Below the pieces are notes generated by a model. It made no database searches. It saw nothing but the letters and a program-made list of their open reading frames with translations, and had not been told where the DNA came from. DNA of 10,600 nucleotides. It comes from Clostridiales bacterium UBA1758. GTDB taxonomy: Bacteria > Bacillota > Clostridia > Oscillospirales > UBA1758. Below are positions 1 through 6,909 of the stretch, piece after piece. Both the position numbers and the translations under genes were made by a program. The DNA lies in contig DCHG01000019.1 of assembly GCA_002315595.1 (NCBI GenBank), positions 54,960 to 65,559 of the forward strand. Direction: 5' to 3'. Positions within the stretch are counted from its first letter, which is position 1. Each line of letters begins with the position of its first letter.

Positions 1-1
1 A

Positions 2-802
2 AGACCGCACAAAGATGTCCTTGCCTTGACGATGCCGGGCTTCGGAACTACGGGACGGACGAAATCGAATGCGGAGGTCATTTGTCGTGAAATGGACGTG
101 GAACTTCGTGAAGTCAGTATCACCAACGCCGTCCGCGGTCATTTTGCGGATATCGGTCACGACGAAAACATTCATGATGTGACCTATGAAAATGCGCAGG
201 CGAGAGAGCGTACGCAGATCTTAATGGATGTCGCAAATGACTGCAACGGTCTTGTCATCGGAACGGGCGACCTTAGCGAACTAGCCCTCGGGTGGGCGAC
301 CTACAACGGCGACCATATGAGTATGTATGCCGTGAACGTCGATGTGCCGAAGACGCTCATTCGTTCGATCGTCGGCGTTTTTGCTGACAGTGCCGGTGAC
401 CGTCTTGCGGACGCCTTACGCGATATCTTAAACACCCCGGTTTCGCCCGAACTCTTGCCGGCGGACAACGGAAATATCGCACAAAAGACCGAAGATATCG
501 TCGGTCCGTACGAATTGCACGATTTTTATATTTTCAACGCGATACGATATGGATTTGCCCCGAAAAAGATATTCAGACTCGCACAATACGCGTTCAAAGG
601 TGCGTATGACGACGCGACCATTTTGAAATGGGAAAAGAATTTCTATCGCCGCTTCTTTATGCAGCAGTTCAAGCGTTCCTGTGCGGCAGACGGACCGAAG
701 GTCGGATCGGTCGACCTTTCACCACGCGGTGAATGGATCATGCCGAGTGACGCCTGCGCAACGGAATGGCTCAATGAAGTTGACGAAATCACCATCGAAT
801 GA
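2..802 (+). CDS. nadE: NAD+ synthase, glutamine-dependent type (3' part, 5' end outside window)
   Basis: This enzyme makes NAD+ from deamido-NAD (nicotinate adenine dinucleotide), ATP and an ammonia donor, the last step of de novo and Preiss-Handler NAD synthesis, in the cytosol. The frame is open from base 2, so the gene begins upstream; the TTG at 26 is an internal leucine codon, not a start. The 266 visible residues contain the family run TMPGFGTT-x-RTKSNA, the signature GTGDLSELALGWATY followed by GDHMSMYAVN and VPKTL, and near the end the block QQFKRS-x(5)-GPKVGS-x-DLSPRGEW-x-MPSDA. This spacing fits the roughly 640-residue glutamine-dependent enzymes, which carry an N-terminal nitrilase-like glutaminase domain; the short ammonia-dependent type lacks the MPGFGTT run. 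The SGG pyrophosphatase loop and the glutaminase domain would lie upstream and are not visible. The stop is 25 bases before pncB, so the two are probably co-transcribed. The family call is very secure; glutamine dependence is inferred. Confidence 0.96.
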   Translation, partial: RPHKDVLALTMPGFGTTGRTKSNAEVICREMDVELREVSITNAVRGHFADIGHDENIHDVTYENAQARERTQILMDVANDCNGLVIGTGDLSELALGWATYNGDHMSMYAVNVDVPKTLIRSIVGVFADSAGDRLADALRDILNTPVSPELLPADNGNIAQKTEDIVGPYELHDFYIFNAIRYGFAPKKIFRLAQYAFKGAYDDATILKWEKNFYRRFFMQQFKRSCAADGPKVGSVDLSPRGEWIMPSDACATEWLNEVDEITIE

Positions 803-815
803 GAATTCAATCATT

Positions 816-820
816 GGAGA
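816..820 (+). promoter_or_regulatory. Ribosome binding site of pncB
   Basis: GGAGA lies seven bases before the ATG at 828. It supports this start over a longer reading that would run back to 681 inside the nadE coding sequence. Confidence 0.7.
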
Positions 821-827
821 TGCTTTT

Positions 828-2279
828 ATGAATTTGCACGATCAGCGCAATTATACGATGCTTTTCGACTTTTACGAGTTGACGATGGGCAATGGCTATT
901 TTTTGACCGGAATGGACAAAAGAAAATGCTATTTCGACGTCTTTTTCCGACAAGTGCCGGATGGCGGTGGATTTGCGATCTGTGTCGGACTGGAACAGGT
1001 CATTGATTATATCAACAACCTGAAATTCACGGACGAGGATATTGCATATCTTCGTTCGAAGAATGTTTTTGACGAAAAATTCCTTGTTTTTTTGCGTGAT
1101 TTCCGCTTCACGGGCGATATTTACGCCGTGCCGGAAGGAACGCCGGTCTTTCCCGGGGAGCCGATATTGACGGTCGTTGCTCCGGCGATCGAAGCACAAC
1201 TCGTCGAAACGTATATTCTTTTAACGCTCAATCATCAATCACTCATCGCAACAAAAGCAAATCGTATCGTGCGTGCTGCAAACGGTCGACCGATCAGCGA
1301 ATTCGGATCCCGTCGCGCACAGGGCAGTGACGGTGCGGTGTTGGGCGCAAGGGCGGCGTATATCGCCGGTTGCGCGGGAACTGCTTGTACGATGACCGAC
1401 CGTGATTACGGTGTTCCTGCGGGTGGCACGATGGCACATTCGTGGGTGCAGATGTTTGATGACGAATACACTGCGTTTAAGACCTATTGCGAATTATATC
1501 CGAATGCCGCAACACTTCTTGTCGACACATACAGTGTGCTTAAAAGCGGCGTTCCCAATGCAATCAAGGCATTCAGGGAAGTTCTTTTGCCGAAGGGTAT
1601 TACAAAATGCGGCATCCGGATCGACTCCGGCGACATCACCTATCTTTCCCGAAAGGCGCGTGCAATGCTCGATGCCGCGGGATTTACGGAATGTAAAATC
1701 TTTGCTTCGAACGCACTCGATGAAACGATCATCCGCGATATTTTATTACAGGGCGCACAAATTGACGCATTCGGCGTCGGCGAACGACTTATCACATCCA
1801 AAAGCGAGCCGGTCTTCGGCGGTGTGTATAAATTAGCCGCAGTTCAGGACGGCGATGGGGAGATTATCCCGAAAATCAAGATCAGCGAAAATGCCGCAAA
1901 GATCACAAATCCACATTTCAAAAAGGTCTACCGCCTTTATGAAAAGGAGTCGGGAAAGGCGACGGCGGATCTGCTTTGCGTTTACGACGAGGTCATTGAC
2001 GACTCAAAGCCGATTACGATCTTCGATCCCGACTATACATGGAAACGAAAGACATTGACCGACTTTACGGCGCGTGAATTGCTTGTTCCGATCTTTCGGG
2101 CGGGCAAATGCCTCTATCAGACGCCGACGATCGGCGAGATCCGTTCGTATTGTCTGGGACAGATCGACACGCTTTGGGATGAAGTCAAGCGTTTTGAAAA
2201 TCCGCATAACTACTATGTGGATCTTTCACAGAAATTGTGGGATATCAAGCATGATCTGCTGAATAAAGCAAACGCATAG
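828..2279 (+). CDS. pncB: Nicotinate phosphoribosyltransferase
   Basis: This enzyme joins nicotinate and phosphoribosyl pyrophosphate to give nicotinate mononucleotide, with ATP hydrolysis, as the entry step of Preiss-Handler NAD salvage. The product is 483 residues, a usual length for the Firmicutes form. Recognisable blocks are the N-terminal DFYELTMGNGYF (14-25), FGSRRAQG (159-166), GGTMAHSWVQMF (199-210), whose His204 is the expected phosphorylated histidine, the phosphoribosyl-binding RIDSGD (264-269), and FGVGERLITS (315-324). The start at 828 is chosen because it has a good ribosome site and the family begins about 10 residues before its TMLFDFYELTM block; upstream in-frame codons overlap nadE and match nothing in the family. 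It sits 25 bases after nadE and 35 before the lipid kinase gene. The adenylyltransferase NadD, needed between PncB and NadE, is not in this window. Confidence 0.96.
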   Translation: MNLHDQRNYTMLFDFYELTMGNGYFLTGMDKRKCYFDVFFRQVPDGGGFAICVGLEQVIDYINNLKFTDEDIAYLRSKNVFDEKFLVFLRDFRFTGDIYAVPEGTPVFPGEPILTVVAPAIEAQLVETYILLTLNHQSLIATKANRIVRAANGRPISEFGSRRAQGSDGAVLGARAAYIAGCAGTACTMTDRDYGVPAGGTMAHSWVQMFDDEYTAFKTYCELYPNAATLLVDTYSVLKSGVPNAIKAFREVLLPKGITKCGIRIDSGDITYLSRKARAMLDAAGFTECKIFASNALDETIIRDILLQGAQIDAFGVGERLITSKSEPVFGGVYKLAAVQDGDGEIIPKIKISENAAKITNPHFKKVYRLYEKESGKATADLLCVYDEVIDDSKPITIFDPDYTWKRKTLTDFTARELLVPIFRAGKCLYQTPTIGEIRSYCLGQIDTLWDEVKRFENPHNYYVDLSQKLWDIKHDLLNKANA

Positions 2280-2314
2280 TTTTCGGCGTTTAACATGGAA
2301 AGCGAGGCATATTT

Positions 2315-3196
2315 ATGAAAAAGATGCTTTTTATTGTGAATCCGTATGCGGGACGCGCACAACCTCAACGCTTTGTCTTTGATGCAACGAAAATATTCAC
2401 GGAAGCGGGTTACCTTGTCACGGTGTACCCGATGCAGGGCAGGGGCTCCGGGAAAGAATTGATTTTGTCACATCAGGGTGAATTCGACGTGGTTACCTGT
2501 TGCGGCGGTGATGGCACGCTGAACGAAACCATCAACGGCGTGATGCAATGTGAAAAAAGAGTGCCGATCGGGTATTTGCCCGTGGGTACAACGAACGATC
2601 TTGCTTCGAGCCTGAATATTCCGTCAAATCCGATCAAAGCGGCGCAAAAGATCGTCGAAAGCGAAGCATTTCAGTATGATGTCGGATCATTCAACGATCG
2701 CTACTATTCCTATATTGCTGCGTTCGGCGCGTTTACGGAAACTTCGTATAGTACGCCGCAACAATTGAAAAACACGATCGGTCATCTTGCGTACATCCTC
2801 GAAGGAATTAAAAGTATGCCTTCGATCAAACCGATATATGCAAGGATCACGACCGATGAGGCGGTGTTTGAGGATGAATTCATCTTCGGCGGGGTGACGA
2901 ATTCGCTTTCGGTCGGCGGTCTTGTCAAACTGAAAAGCGACGATGTGAAGTTGAACGACGGACTGTTTGAAATGATTCTCGTTCGCAATCCTGACACCCC
3001 GGCGGATTTGCAACAAATTATCACATCGGTATTAAAGCATGAATTTGACGGTCCGTACATGAAACTCGTTAAGACGAAAAAAGTATTATTTGAATCCAAC
3101 GAACCGGTCGGTTGGACACTTGATGGGGAAGACGGCGGCAAAGTGACAAGGGCGGAACTGATCAACCACCAAAAGGCGATCGATATTTTGATCTGA
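2315..3196 (+). CDS. Diacylglycerol kinase family lipid kinase (DgkB/YegS type)
   Basis: The 293-residue product has the DAGK catalytic fold of the DgkB/YegS/sphingosine kinase superfamily: IVNPYAG near the N-terminus (7-13), the nucleotide-binding GGDGTLNE (64-71), and LPVGTTNDLA (88-97). A late LDGE motif, about 20 residues from the C-terminus, matches the conserved aspartate region of the family. Such enzymes phosphorylate diacylglycerol or related lipids at the cytosolic face of the membrane; in Gram-positives, DgkB recycles diacylglycerol left over from lipoteichoic acid synthesis. The true substrate cannot be told from sequence, so I give no gene symbol. The ATG at 2315 is preceded by GAGG (2304-2307). 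It is probably the last gene of the nadE-pncB transcript, because only 35 bases separate it from pncB and a strong terminator follows. No obvious link to NAD metabolism is known, except that lipid kinases and NAD kinases share the GGDG fold, so an unexpected substrate is conceivable though unsupported. Confidence 0.9.
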   Translation: MKKMLFIVNPYAGRAQPQRFVFDATKIFTEAGYLVTVYPMQGRGSGKELILSHQGEFDVVTCCGGDGTLNETINGVMQCEKRVPIGYLPVGTTNDLASSLNIPSNPIKAAQKIVESEAFQYDVGSFNDRYYSYIAAFGAFTETSYSTPQQLKNTIGHLAYILEGIKSMPSIKPIYARITTDEAVFEDEFIFGGVTNSLSVGGLVKLKSDDVKLNDGLFEMILVRNPDTPADLQQIITSVLKHEFDGPYMKLVKTKKVLFESNEPVGWTLDGEDGGKVTRAELINHQKAIDILI

Positions 3197-3210
3197 CTGA
3201 GTTTTTATTT

Positions 3211-3240
3211 GAGGAGTCGATTGATCGACTCCTCTTTTTT
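3211..3240 (+). terminator. Intrinsic terminator of the nadE-pncB-lipid kinase operon
   Basis: A perfect 10-bp stem (GAGGAGTCGA at 3211-3220 pairing with 3225-3234) with a TTGA loop is followed by six T residues (3235-3240). It lies 14 bases after the lipid kinase stop codon. Confidence 0.93.
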
Positions 3241-3382
3241 ATGTTAGCAGTGTTAAGCGAGATTTTGCGGTGATTAGTCGAAATAGGGAGCGATTTGAAA
3301 TTCAAATCAAATTATTTTAAAAAATGTATTATTGTTTTTTCGTAACTTTTTAATGAGAAAAAAGTGAGTATTATAACGCAAT

Positions 3383-3438
3383 GTTAACAAAATAATTATT
3401 TGTTCAATATGTTTACATAACAAAGTTAACATAACAAA
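3383..3438. repeat. Imperfect 14-bp direct repeats with GTTAAC cores
   Basis: Two adjacent 14-bp units, GTTTACATAACAAA (3411-3424) and GTTAACATAACAAA (3425-3438), differ at one base. A third unit in phase, GTTAACAAAATAAT (3383-3396), matches the last at 11 of 14 positions; the intervening unit (3397-3410) is degenerate. GTTAAC is itself a palindrome. The units end about 30 bases before the proC -35 box, so they could be regulator binding sites, but low-complexity AT-rich DNA can also give such repeats by slippage. Confidence 0.6.
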
Positions 3439-3469
3439 TGAAAATAAATAATTTTTTGTAAAAGAGGTC

Positions 3470-3498
3470 TTGCCAAAAGCATGATTTTGTATTATTAT
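3470..3498 (+). promoter_or_regulatory. Sigma-A type promoter for the proC operon
   Basis: TTGCCA (3470-3475) and TATTAT (3493-3498) are separated by exactly 17 bases, each close to consensus. Transcription would start around 3505, leaving a leader of about 30 bases that includes the proC ribosome site AAGGA (3521-3525). Confidence 0.75.
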
Positions 3499-3533
3499 AT
3501 AGTAATGAATTATGTTTACTAAGGAAAATCTGT

Positions 3534-4334
3534 ATGCGACTAGGTTTTATCGGTGCCGGAAACATGGCGTCGGCGATCATTGGCGGCGTAATTCGTTCCG
3601 GATTTCTCCCAGCGGGAGATGTTTACGTCTTTGATACCGATCAGAAAAAAGTTGAAAATTTGTTGAGCCTCGGCTTGCAGGCTGTTTCGTCAAATGCCGA
3701 ACTGGCAAAAAAATGTGACTGCCTTTTGCTTGCCGTAAAACCACAAATGATTGATCTGCCCTTGGATGAGATTTCGAATGTCAACGGTTACCGAATGATC
3801 GTATCCATCGCTGCGGGTGTTTCATCGCAATACATCGCTTCGCGCCTGGAATGCAAGCCGTACATCGTTCGTGTCATGCCGAATGCGCCGCTAATGTTCG
3901 GTTCTGGTGCAACTGCGATTAGTGAAAATGTCACGGGAATTCCCGATGATCTTTATCGTTTCGCCTGCGGTATTTTCGAATCTTCCGGCGTTTTATCTGT
4001 CATTCCCGAAGCAAAAATGGACGTGATCACATCCGTCAACGGATCGTCTCCCGCCTATTTTTTCCGTATGATACGCGCTATGGCTGACTCTGCCGAAAAT
4101 CAAGGTATCGACCGTGAAACGGCGACGAAACTAGCCGCCGCTTCCATGCTCGGCAGTGCAAAGATGATCCTTGAATTTGAACGTTCCGTCGATGATCTCA
4201 TCCAAATGATCACATCACCGGGTGGTACGACGCTTGCGGCACTGACGGCGTTTGACGAAAAAAGATTTGACGAACTGATCGACGAAGCAATGCGTCGATG
4301 CACCCGCCGTTCCCGCGAACTTGGCAAAAAATAA
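3534..4334 (+). CDS. proC: Pyrroline-5-carboxylate reductase
   Basis: This enzyme reduces 1-pyrroline-5-carboxylate to L-proline with NAD(P)H, the last step of proline synthesis, in the cytosol. The 266-residue length is normal. The N-terminal Rossmann fold starts at the first residues, with GFIGAGNMA (4-12). Further blocks are VKPQ (68-71), VRVMPNAP (112-119), the helical dimer domain with NGSSPAYFF (169-177), and the family signature region ITSPGGTTLAAL (226-237). Most family members read SGSGPAY in the third block, so the change of the second glycine to serine is unusual but conservative. The ATG at 3534 has AAGGA eight bases upstream and puts the GxG motif at the usual depth. It appears to be the first gene of an operon with the SpoIIM-like gene, xerD and the DUF624 gene: the next start is 59 bases on and no terminator lies between. 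Confidence 0.96.
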   Translation: MRLGFIGAGNMASAIIGGVIRSGFLPAGDVYVFDTDQKKVENLLSLGLQAVSSNAELAKKCDCLLLAVKPQMIDLPLDEISNVNGYRMIVSIAAGVSSQYIASRLECKPYIVRVMPNAPLMFGSGATAISENVTGIPDDLYRFACGIFESSGVLSVIPEAKMDVITSVNGSSPAYFFRMIRAMADSAENQGIDRETATKLAAASMLGSAKMILEFERSVDDLIQMITSPGGTTLAALTAFDEKRFDELIDEAMRRCTRRSRELGKK

Positions 4335-4377
4335 ACCGAATAATTCACCGTCCGAAATCATATTTTAGTTTGAAATT

Positions 4378-4388
4378 AGGATGGTGAT
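4378..4388 (+). promoter_or_regulatory. Ribosome binding site supporting a TTG start
   Basis: AGGATGGTGAT resembles the full AGGAGGTGAT consensus with one extra base and sits five bases before the TTG at 4394. The ATG codons at 4381 and 4387 are in another frame that stops after a few residues, and the first in-frame ATG (4448) would remove the start of the first membrane segment, so TTG is preferred. Confidence 0.6.
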
Positions 4389-4393
4389 GATCA

Positions 4394-4966
4394 TTGAAGT
4401 TCGGCGTATTTTCGTTTTCACGCAAATGTGATGCCTTTGGTTTTTCTATGTTGATTTCCGCGGCATCCTTTGTTGCTGGTGTGTTCGTAGGAACGATCTT
4501 CGTCCGAAACGGTCTTGAAGTTTCGGGGATTTCCGCCGTATCGGCGTCAGCCGACCTTCCGAGTTGGACAAGGATCTTTTGGGACGATTTGGGTGGGATC
4601 TTCGCCTGCTTTCTTCTCGGGTGTTCTGTTTTCGGTCAATATCTTGCGCCGTTCGTCGTCGGATACGAGGGCTTTGCACAGGCGGCTTCGTTGTCGTATC
4701 TTCTGTCCAATGCTGACGGCATTCGTGTTTGGCGGATCTTATTGTTGTTTTTTGTCAGAAATGTGGCGTTAATTCCGTCGATTTTGATCGTTTCCGCCGC
4801 CGCAATGGTTTCGGGCAGAGCCTTGTTTTTACTTACTTTTCCGAGAAGGGGACATTCCGTTACCCGTCCGCTTGGCGGACAGTATTTTCTTCGTGCGCTG
4901 ATTGTGGCGCTTGTGATGATTTTTGCTTCTTTTGCGGAAACCGCGTTATTTCCGCTGATATTTTGA
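4394..4966 (+). CDS. SpoIIM-like integral membrane protein
   Basis: The 190-residue product is mostly hydrophobic, with likely membrane segments near 17-38, 64-88, 113-140 and 164-189. The pattern resembles stage II sporulation protein M: an N-terminal helix ending in AGVFVGTIF, a loop of about 25 residues with a tryptophan, LLGCSVFGQYLAPFVVGYEGFAQAASLSYLL (described here by its ends, residues 74-104, with the GYEGF turn at 90-94), then a basic loop and RNVALIPSILIVSAAA (122-137). SpoIIM is part of the SpoIIDMP peptidoglycan-remodelling complex that drives engulfment during sporulation. The neighbour supports this: a Xer recombinase gene follows by 26 bases, as spoIIM and xerD lie close together in Bacillus and many Clostridia. 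I cannot show sporulation from this window, and related membrane proteins occur in non-sporulating bacteria, so no gene symbol is given. The start is TTG. Confidence 0.72.
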   Translation: MKFGVFSFSRKCDAFGFSMLISAASFVAGVFVGTIFVRNGLEVSGISAVSASADLPSWTRIFWDDLGGIFACFLLGCSVFGQYLAPFVVGYEGFAQAASLSYLLSNADGIRVWRILLLFFVRNVALIPSILIVSAAAMVSGRALFLLTFPRRGHSVTRPLGGQYFLRALIVALVMIFASFAETALFPLIF

Positions 4967-4980
4967 TTTTTATGGATCGT

Positions 4981-4989
4981 GAGGTGATC
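4981..4989 (+). promoter_or_regulatory. Very strong ribosome binding site of xerD
   Basis: GAGGTGATC is a nine-base match to the complement of the 16S rRNA 3' end and sits at normal spacing before the ATG at 4993. It decides that start over the in-frame ATG at 4972, which has no such site. Confidence 0.85.
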
Positions 4990-4992
4990 GAC

Positions 4993-5874
4993 ATGTCGTA
5001 TCTTGAAGAGTTTTCCGACTACCTGTCCAATGAAAAGGGCGCGTCGCAGAATACGATTATGAGTTATATGCGCGATGTCGGAAAGTTTGAAAAGTATTGG
5101 GATGCGAATGTGTCTGGCGGGTTAGAGGACGTCACAAGTGACGATATCGCCGAATACGGTCGTCATTTGTTTTCGGAAGGGAAAAATATATCTTCCGTCA
5201 ACCGAATGGTCGCGTCACTGAAATGTTTTTATAACTTCCTCGTCAGCCGCAATGTGATCGCCAAAAACCCTGCAAAAGCGGTTGCAACAGAAAAACTTGA
5301 AAAAAAACTGCCGAGCATCCTCACTAACAAAGAGGTTGATATGCTTCTTGCCGCGCCCGAATGTAATAATGCAAAGGGCTTCCGCGACCGTGCAATGCTT
5401 GAATTGCTCTATGCGACGGGTATTCGCGTCACGGAACTGATCAATCTCGACATCAATGACCTCAATGCGGAACTCGGTATGATCAAATGCCGTTCCGGCG
5501 GAAAAGAACGCATGATCCCGCTTTATCCGGCGGCGGTGCACGCCTTGATGGAATATACCACAAAGGCGAGGGGTTTGATGATCGCCGACCTCAATGAAAA
5601 CGCGCTTTTCGTCAATGTCGCAGGGGAACGGATGACGCGTCAGGGTTTTTGGAAGATCATCAAGTTCTATCAGACAAAGGCGGGAATTACCAAGGATATT
5701 ACGCCGCACACACTGCGTCACTCGTTCGCCGTACACTTGCTCGAAAACGGCGCAGACCTTGAATCCATCCGGGAAATGATGGGACACGCCGATATTTCGT
5801 CGACGCAGGTCTATACCAAAGTGGTTGCGCATGAGTTGAAAACCGTTTATAATAAATTCCATCCAAGAGCATAG
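4993..5874 (+). CDS. xerD: Tyrosine recombinase XerC/XerD family, probably XerD
   Basis: This is a 293-residue site-specific recombinase of the Xer type, which resolves chromosome dimers at dif sites near the replication terminus together with a partner and FtsK/SpoIIIE. The N-terminal SAM-like core-binding domain covers about residues 1-85 and the catalytic domain about 105-290. All six expected active-site residues are visible: Arg145 in ATGIRVTEL, Lys171 in GGKERMIPL, His239 and Arg242 in HTLRHSF, His265 in MMGHADIS, and the nucleophile Tyr274 in QVYTKV. Length and motif spacing are those of chromosomal XerC/XerD, not of longer phage integrases, and the location after a SpoIIM-like gene supports the housekeeping role. 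XerC and XerD cannot be separated with certainty by eye; XerD is preferred from the context. It is followed after 15 bases by the DUF624 gene. Confidence 0.92.
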   Translation: MSYLEEFSDYLSNEKGASQNTIMSYMRDVGKFEKYWDANVSGGLEDVTSDDIAEYGRHLFSEGKNISSVNRMVASLKCFYNFLVSRNVIAKNPAKAVATEKLEKKLPSILTNKEVDMLLAAPECNNAKGFRDRAMLELLYATGIRVTELINLDINDLNAELGMIKCRSGGKERMIPLYPAAVHALMEYTTKARGLMIADLNENALFVNVAGERMTRQGFWKIIKFYQTKAGITKDITPHTLRHSFAVHLLENGADLESIREMMGHADISSTQVYTKVVAHELKTVYNKFHPRA

Positions 5875-5889
5875 TTAAAGGAGATCAAA

Positions 5890-6867
5890 ATGGGTTTATT
5901 CAGTCCCGGAGAATTTTCAAAACCCGGTCCCGGCATCGACCGTGATGCCCCGAAAGAGCCGCGTTTTGTACTGTATTGGAAATTGATCGGACGCAAATTT
6001 TCGTCCTATCTGTATGTGAACTTTTTGCTGTTTTTGTTTGCGTTTCCGGCAATTTTAATGCTTGCGCGTTACGCGGATATGGCATTTACCGCGATTTACG
6101 GTGATGTGATCACTGCCGATACCCACAAATATCAGTGGATCTATTGGCTCGGCGACTATATTGTCACGAATGTTCCTGCCATTGTTCAGATCATTTTCTT
6201 GATCGCGTCCGTTGTTTTGATGGGACCTGCCGTTGCAGGTGCGACCTATATACTTCGCAATTTTTCACGGGAAGAACATTCGTGGAAAAGTGATTTTTGG
6301 ACGCATGGATTCGGAAAAGGGAACTTTGTTAAGGCGAGTTTGCTCGGCGTTCTAGATTTCGCCGTCGTTTTTATGTTCATCTTCTATCGCTATTTCGGCG
6401 TGACTTCGGCGGATACATCGGGGCAGGCGATGCCGTTGGCGATCGGGATTATGAAATACGGCTCGATCGTGATTTTTGCGTTCTATCTCGTGATGAGATT
6501 TTATATGTACACGATGCTTGTCACGTTTGATCTGCGCTTTATTGATCTGTTCAAAAACGGTTTTCTTTTCGTATTCCTCGGAATCGGGAAAAACATCGTT
6601 GTGATCTTGATCGGTACGGTGTTACTGTTCGTTTTGACGTTTATTCCTGTTTTGGATTTCATTTTGATCTTGTTTATCGCACTTGCGATGATGCGATATA
6701 CCGCGGTATATTGGACTTACCCTGTCATTCAAAAGTATATGATTGACCTTCCGGCAAAAGAAAAAGCCGCCGCAAAGGAAATCAAGGAAAATGAAAGACG
6801 TGCCGCATGGGAAGCCACCAAGAAGGCAAGGCAGGAAGCAAAAGAAGACAATCCCGAAACAAAGTAA
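5890..6867 (+). CDS. DUF624 (YesL-like) membrane protein
   Basis: The 325-residue polytopic membrane protein has about five to six hydrophobic segments (roughly 41-60, 95-121, 148-168, 187-205, 224-249 and 252-270). The central block GPAVAGATYILRNFSREEH (112-130), followed by a tryptophan-rich loop and a second helix starting near 148, is typical of DUF624, whose members include Bacillus YesL and are often found beside carbohydrate genes. It is longer than the usual ~200-residue form: it has an N-terminal proline/glycine-rich cytosolic segment (1-25) and a C-terminal tail (285-325) rich in Lys, Glu and Ala that is likely helical and possibly a coiled coil. No function is established for the family and none is claimed here. 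The start at 5890 is supported by AAAGGAG (5877-5883). It closes the proC operon, with a terminator just after it. Confidence 0.82.
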   Translation: MGLFSPGEFSKPGPGIDRDAPKEPRFVLYWKLIGRKFSSYLYVNFLLFLFAFPAILMLARYADMAFTAIYGDVITADTHKYQWIYWLGDYIVTNVPAIVQIIFLIASVVLMGPAVAGATYILRNFSREEHSWKSDFWTHGFGKGNFVKASLLGVLDFAVVFMFIFYRYFGVTSADTSGQAMPLAIGIMKYGSIVIFAFYLVMRFYMYTMLVTFDLRFIDLFKNGFLFVFLGIGKNIVVILIGTVLLFVLTFIPVLDFILILFIALAMMRYTAVYWTYPVIQKYMIDLPAKEKAAAKEIKENERRAAWEATKKARQEAKEDNPETK

Positions 6868-6872
6868 AAAAT

Positions 6873-6903
6873 AAACCCCTTATCGTATTGGATAAGGGGT
6901 TTT
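6873..6903. terminator. Bidirectional intrinsic terminator
   Basis: A 12-bp perfect stem (6873-6884 with 6891-6902) encloses a six-base loop, with CCCC/GGGG at its core. On the plus strand the stem runs into TTTT (6900-6903); on the minus strand it is followed by a TTTATTTTTT tract. It lies between two convergent genes, 6 bases after the DUF624 stop and 7 bases after the stop of the minus-strand gene, so it should end both transcripts. Confidence 0.9.
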
Positions 6904-6909
6904 GTCATC

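Larger units (their letters stand above)
3241..3533. other. AT-rich intergenic region upstream of proC
   Basis: This stretch of about 290 bases between the upstream terminator and the proC start contains no plausible gene: every ATG opens only a very short frame. It is markedly richer in A and T than the flanking genes. It holds the 14-bp repeat described separately (3383-3438), an imperfect palindrome at 3386-3404 (AACAAAATAA facing TTATTTGTT) and the proC promoter. I see no riboswitch-like fold or attenuator. Confidence 0.75.

Noticed and set aside
681..827. A longer version of pncB beginning inside nadE.
   Set aside because: The extra residues match nothing in the family and overlap the conserved C-terminus of nadE; a good ribosome site supports 828.
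3383..3438. A CRISPR-like array.
   Set aside because: The units are only 14 bp, two of them tandem without spacers, and no cas gene is present.
3241..3533. A riboswitch, T-box leader or small gene upstream of proC.
   Set aside because: The region is AT-rich with no GC-stable stems apart from the upstream terminator, and the predicted leader is only about 30 bases; ATG codons open only very short frames.
4729..4992. A longer xerD start inside the SpoIIM-like gene.
   Set aside because: The added sequence overlaps the membrane protein in another frame, while the strong GAGGTGATC site fits 4993.
5215..5862. A 215-codon open frame on the minus strand opposite xerD.
   Set aside because: It lies fully inside xerD, whose active-site motifs are all present on the plus strand; its protein has no recognisable motif and no ribosome site.
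4993..5874. The tyrosine recombinase as an integrase of a mobile element.
   Set aside because: No excisionase, phage gene, tRNA target or flanking direct repeats are seen; length, motifs and the SpoIIM-like neighbour fit the chromosomal Xer enzyme.
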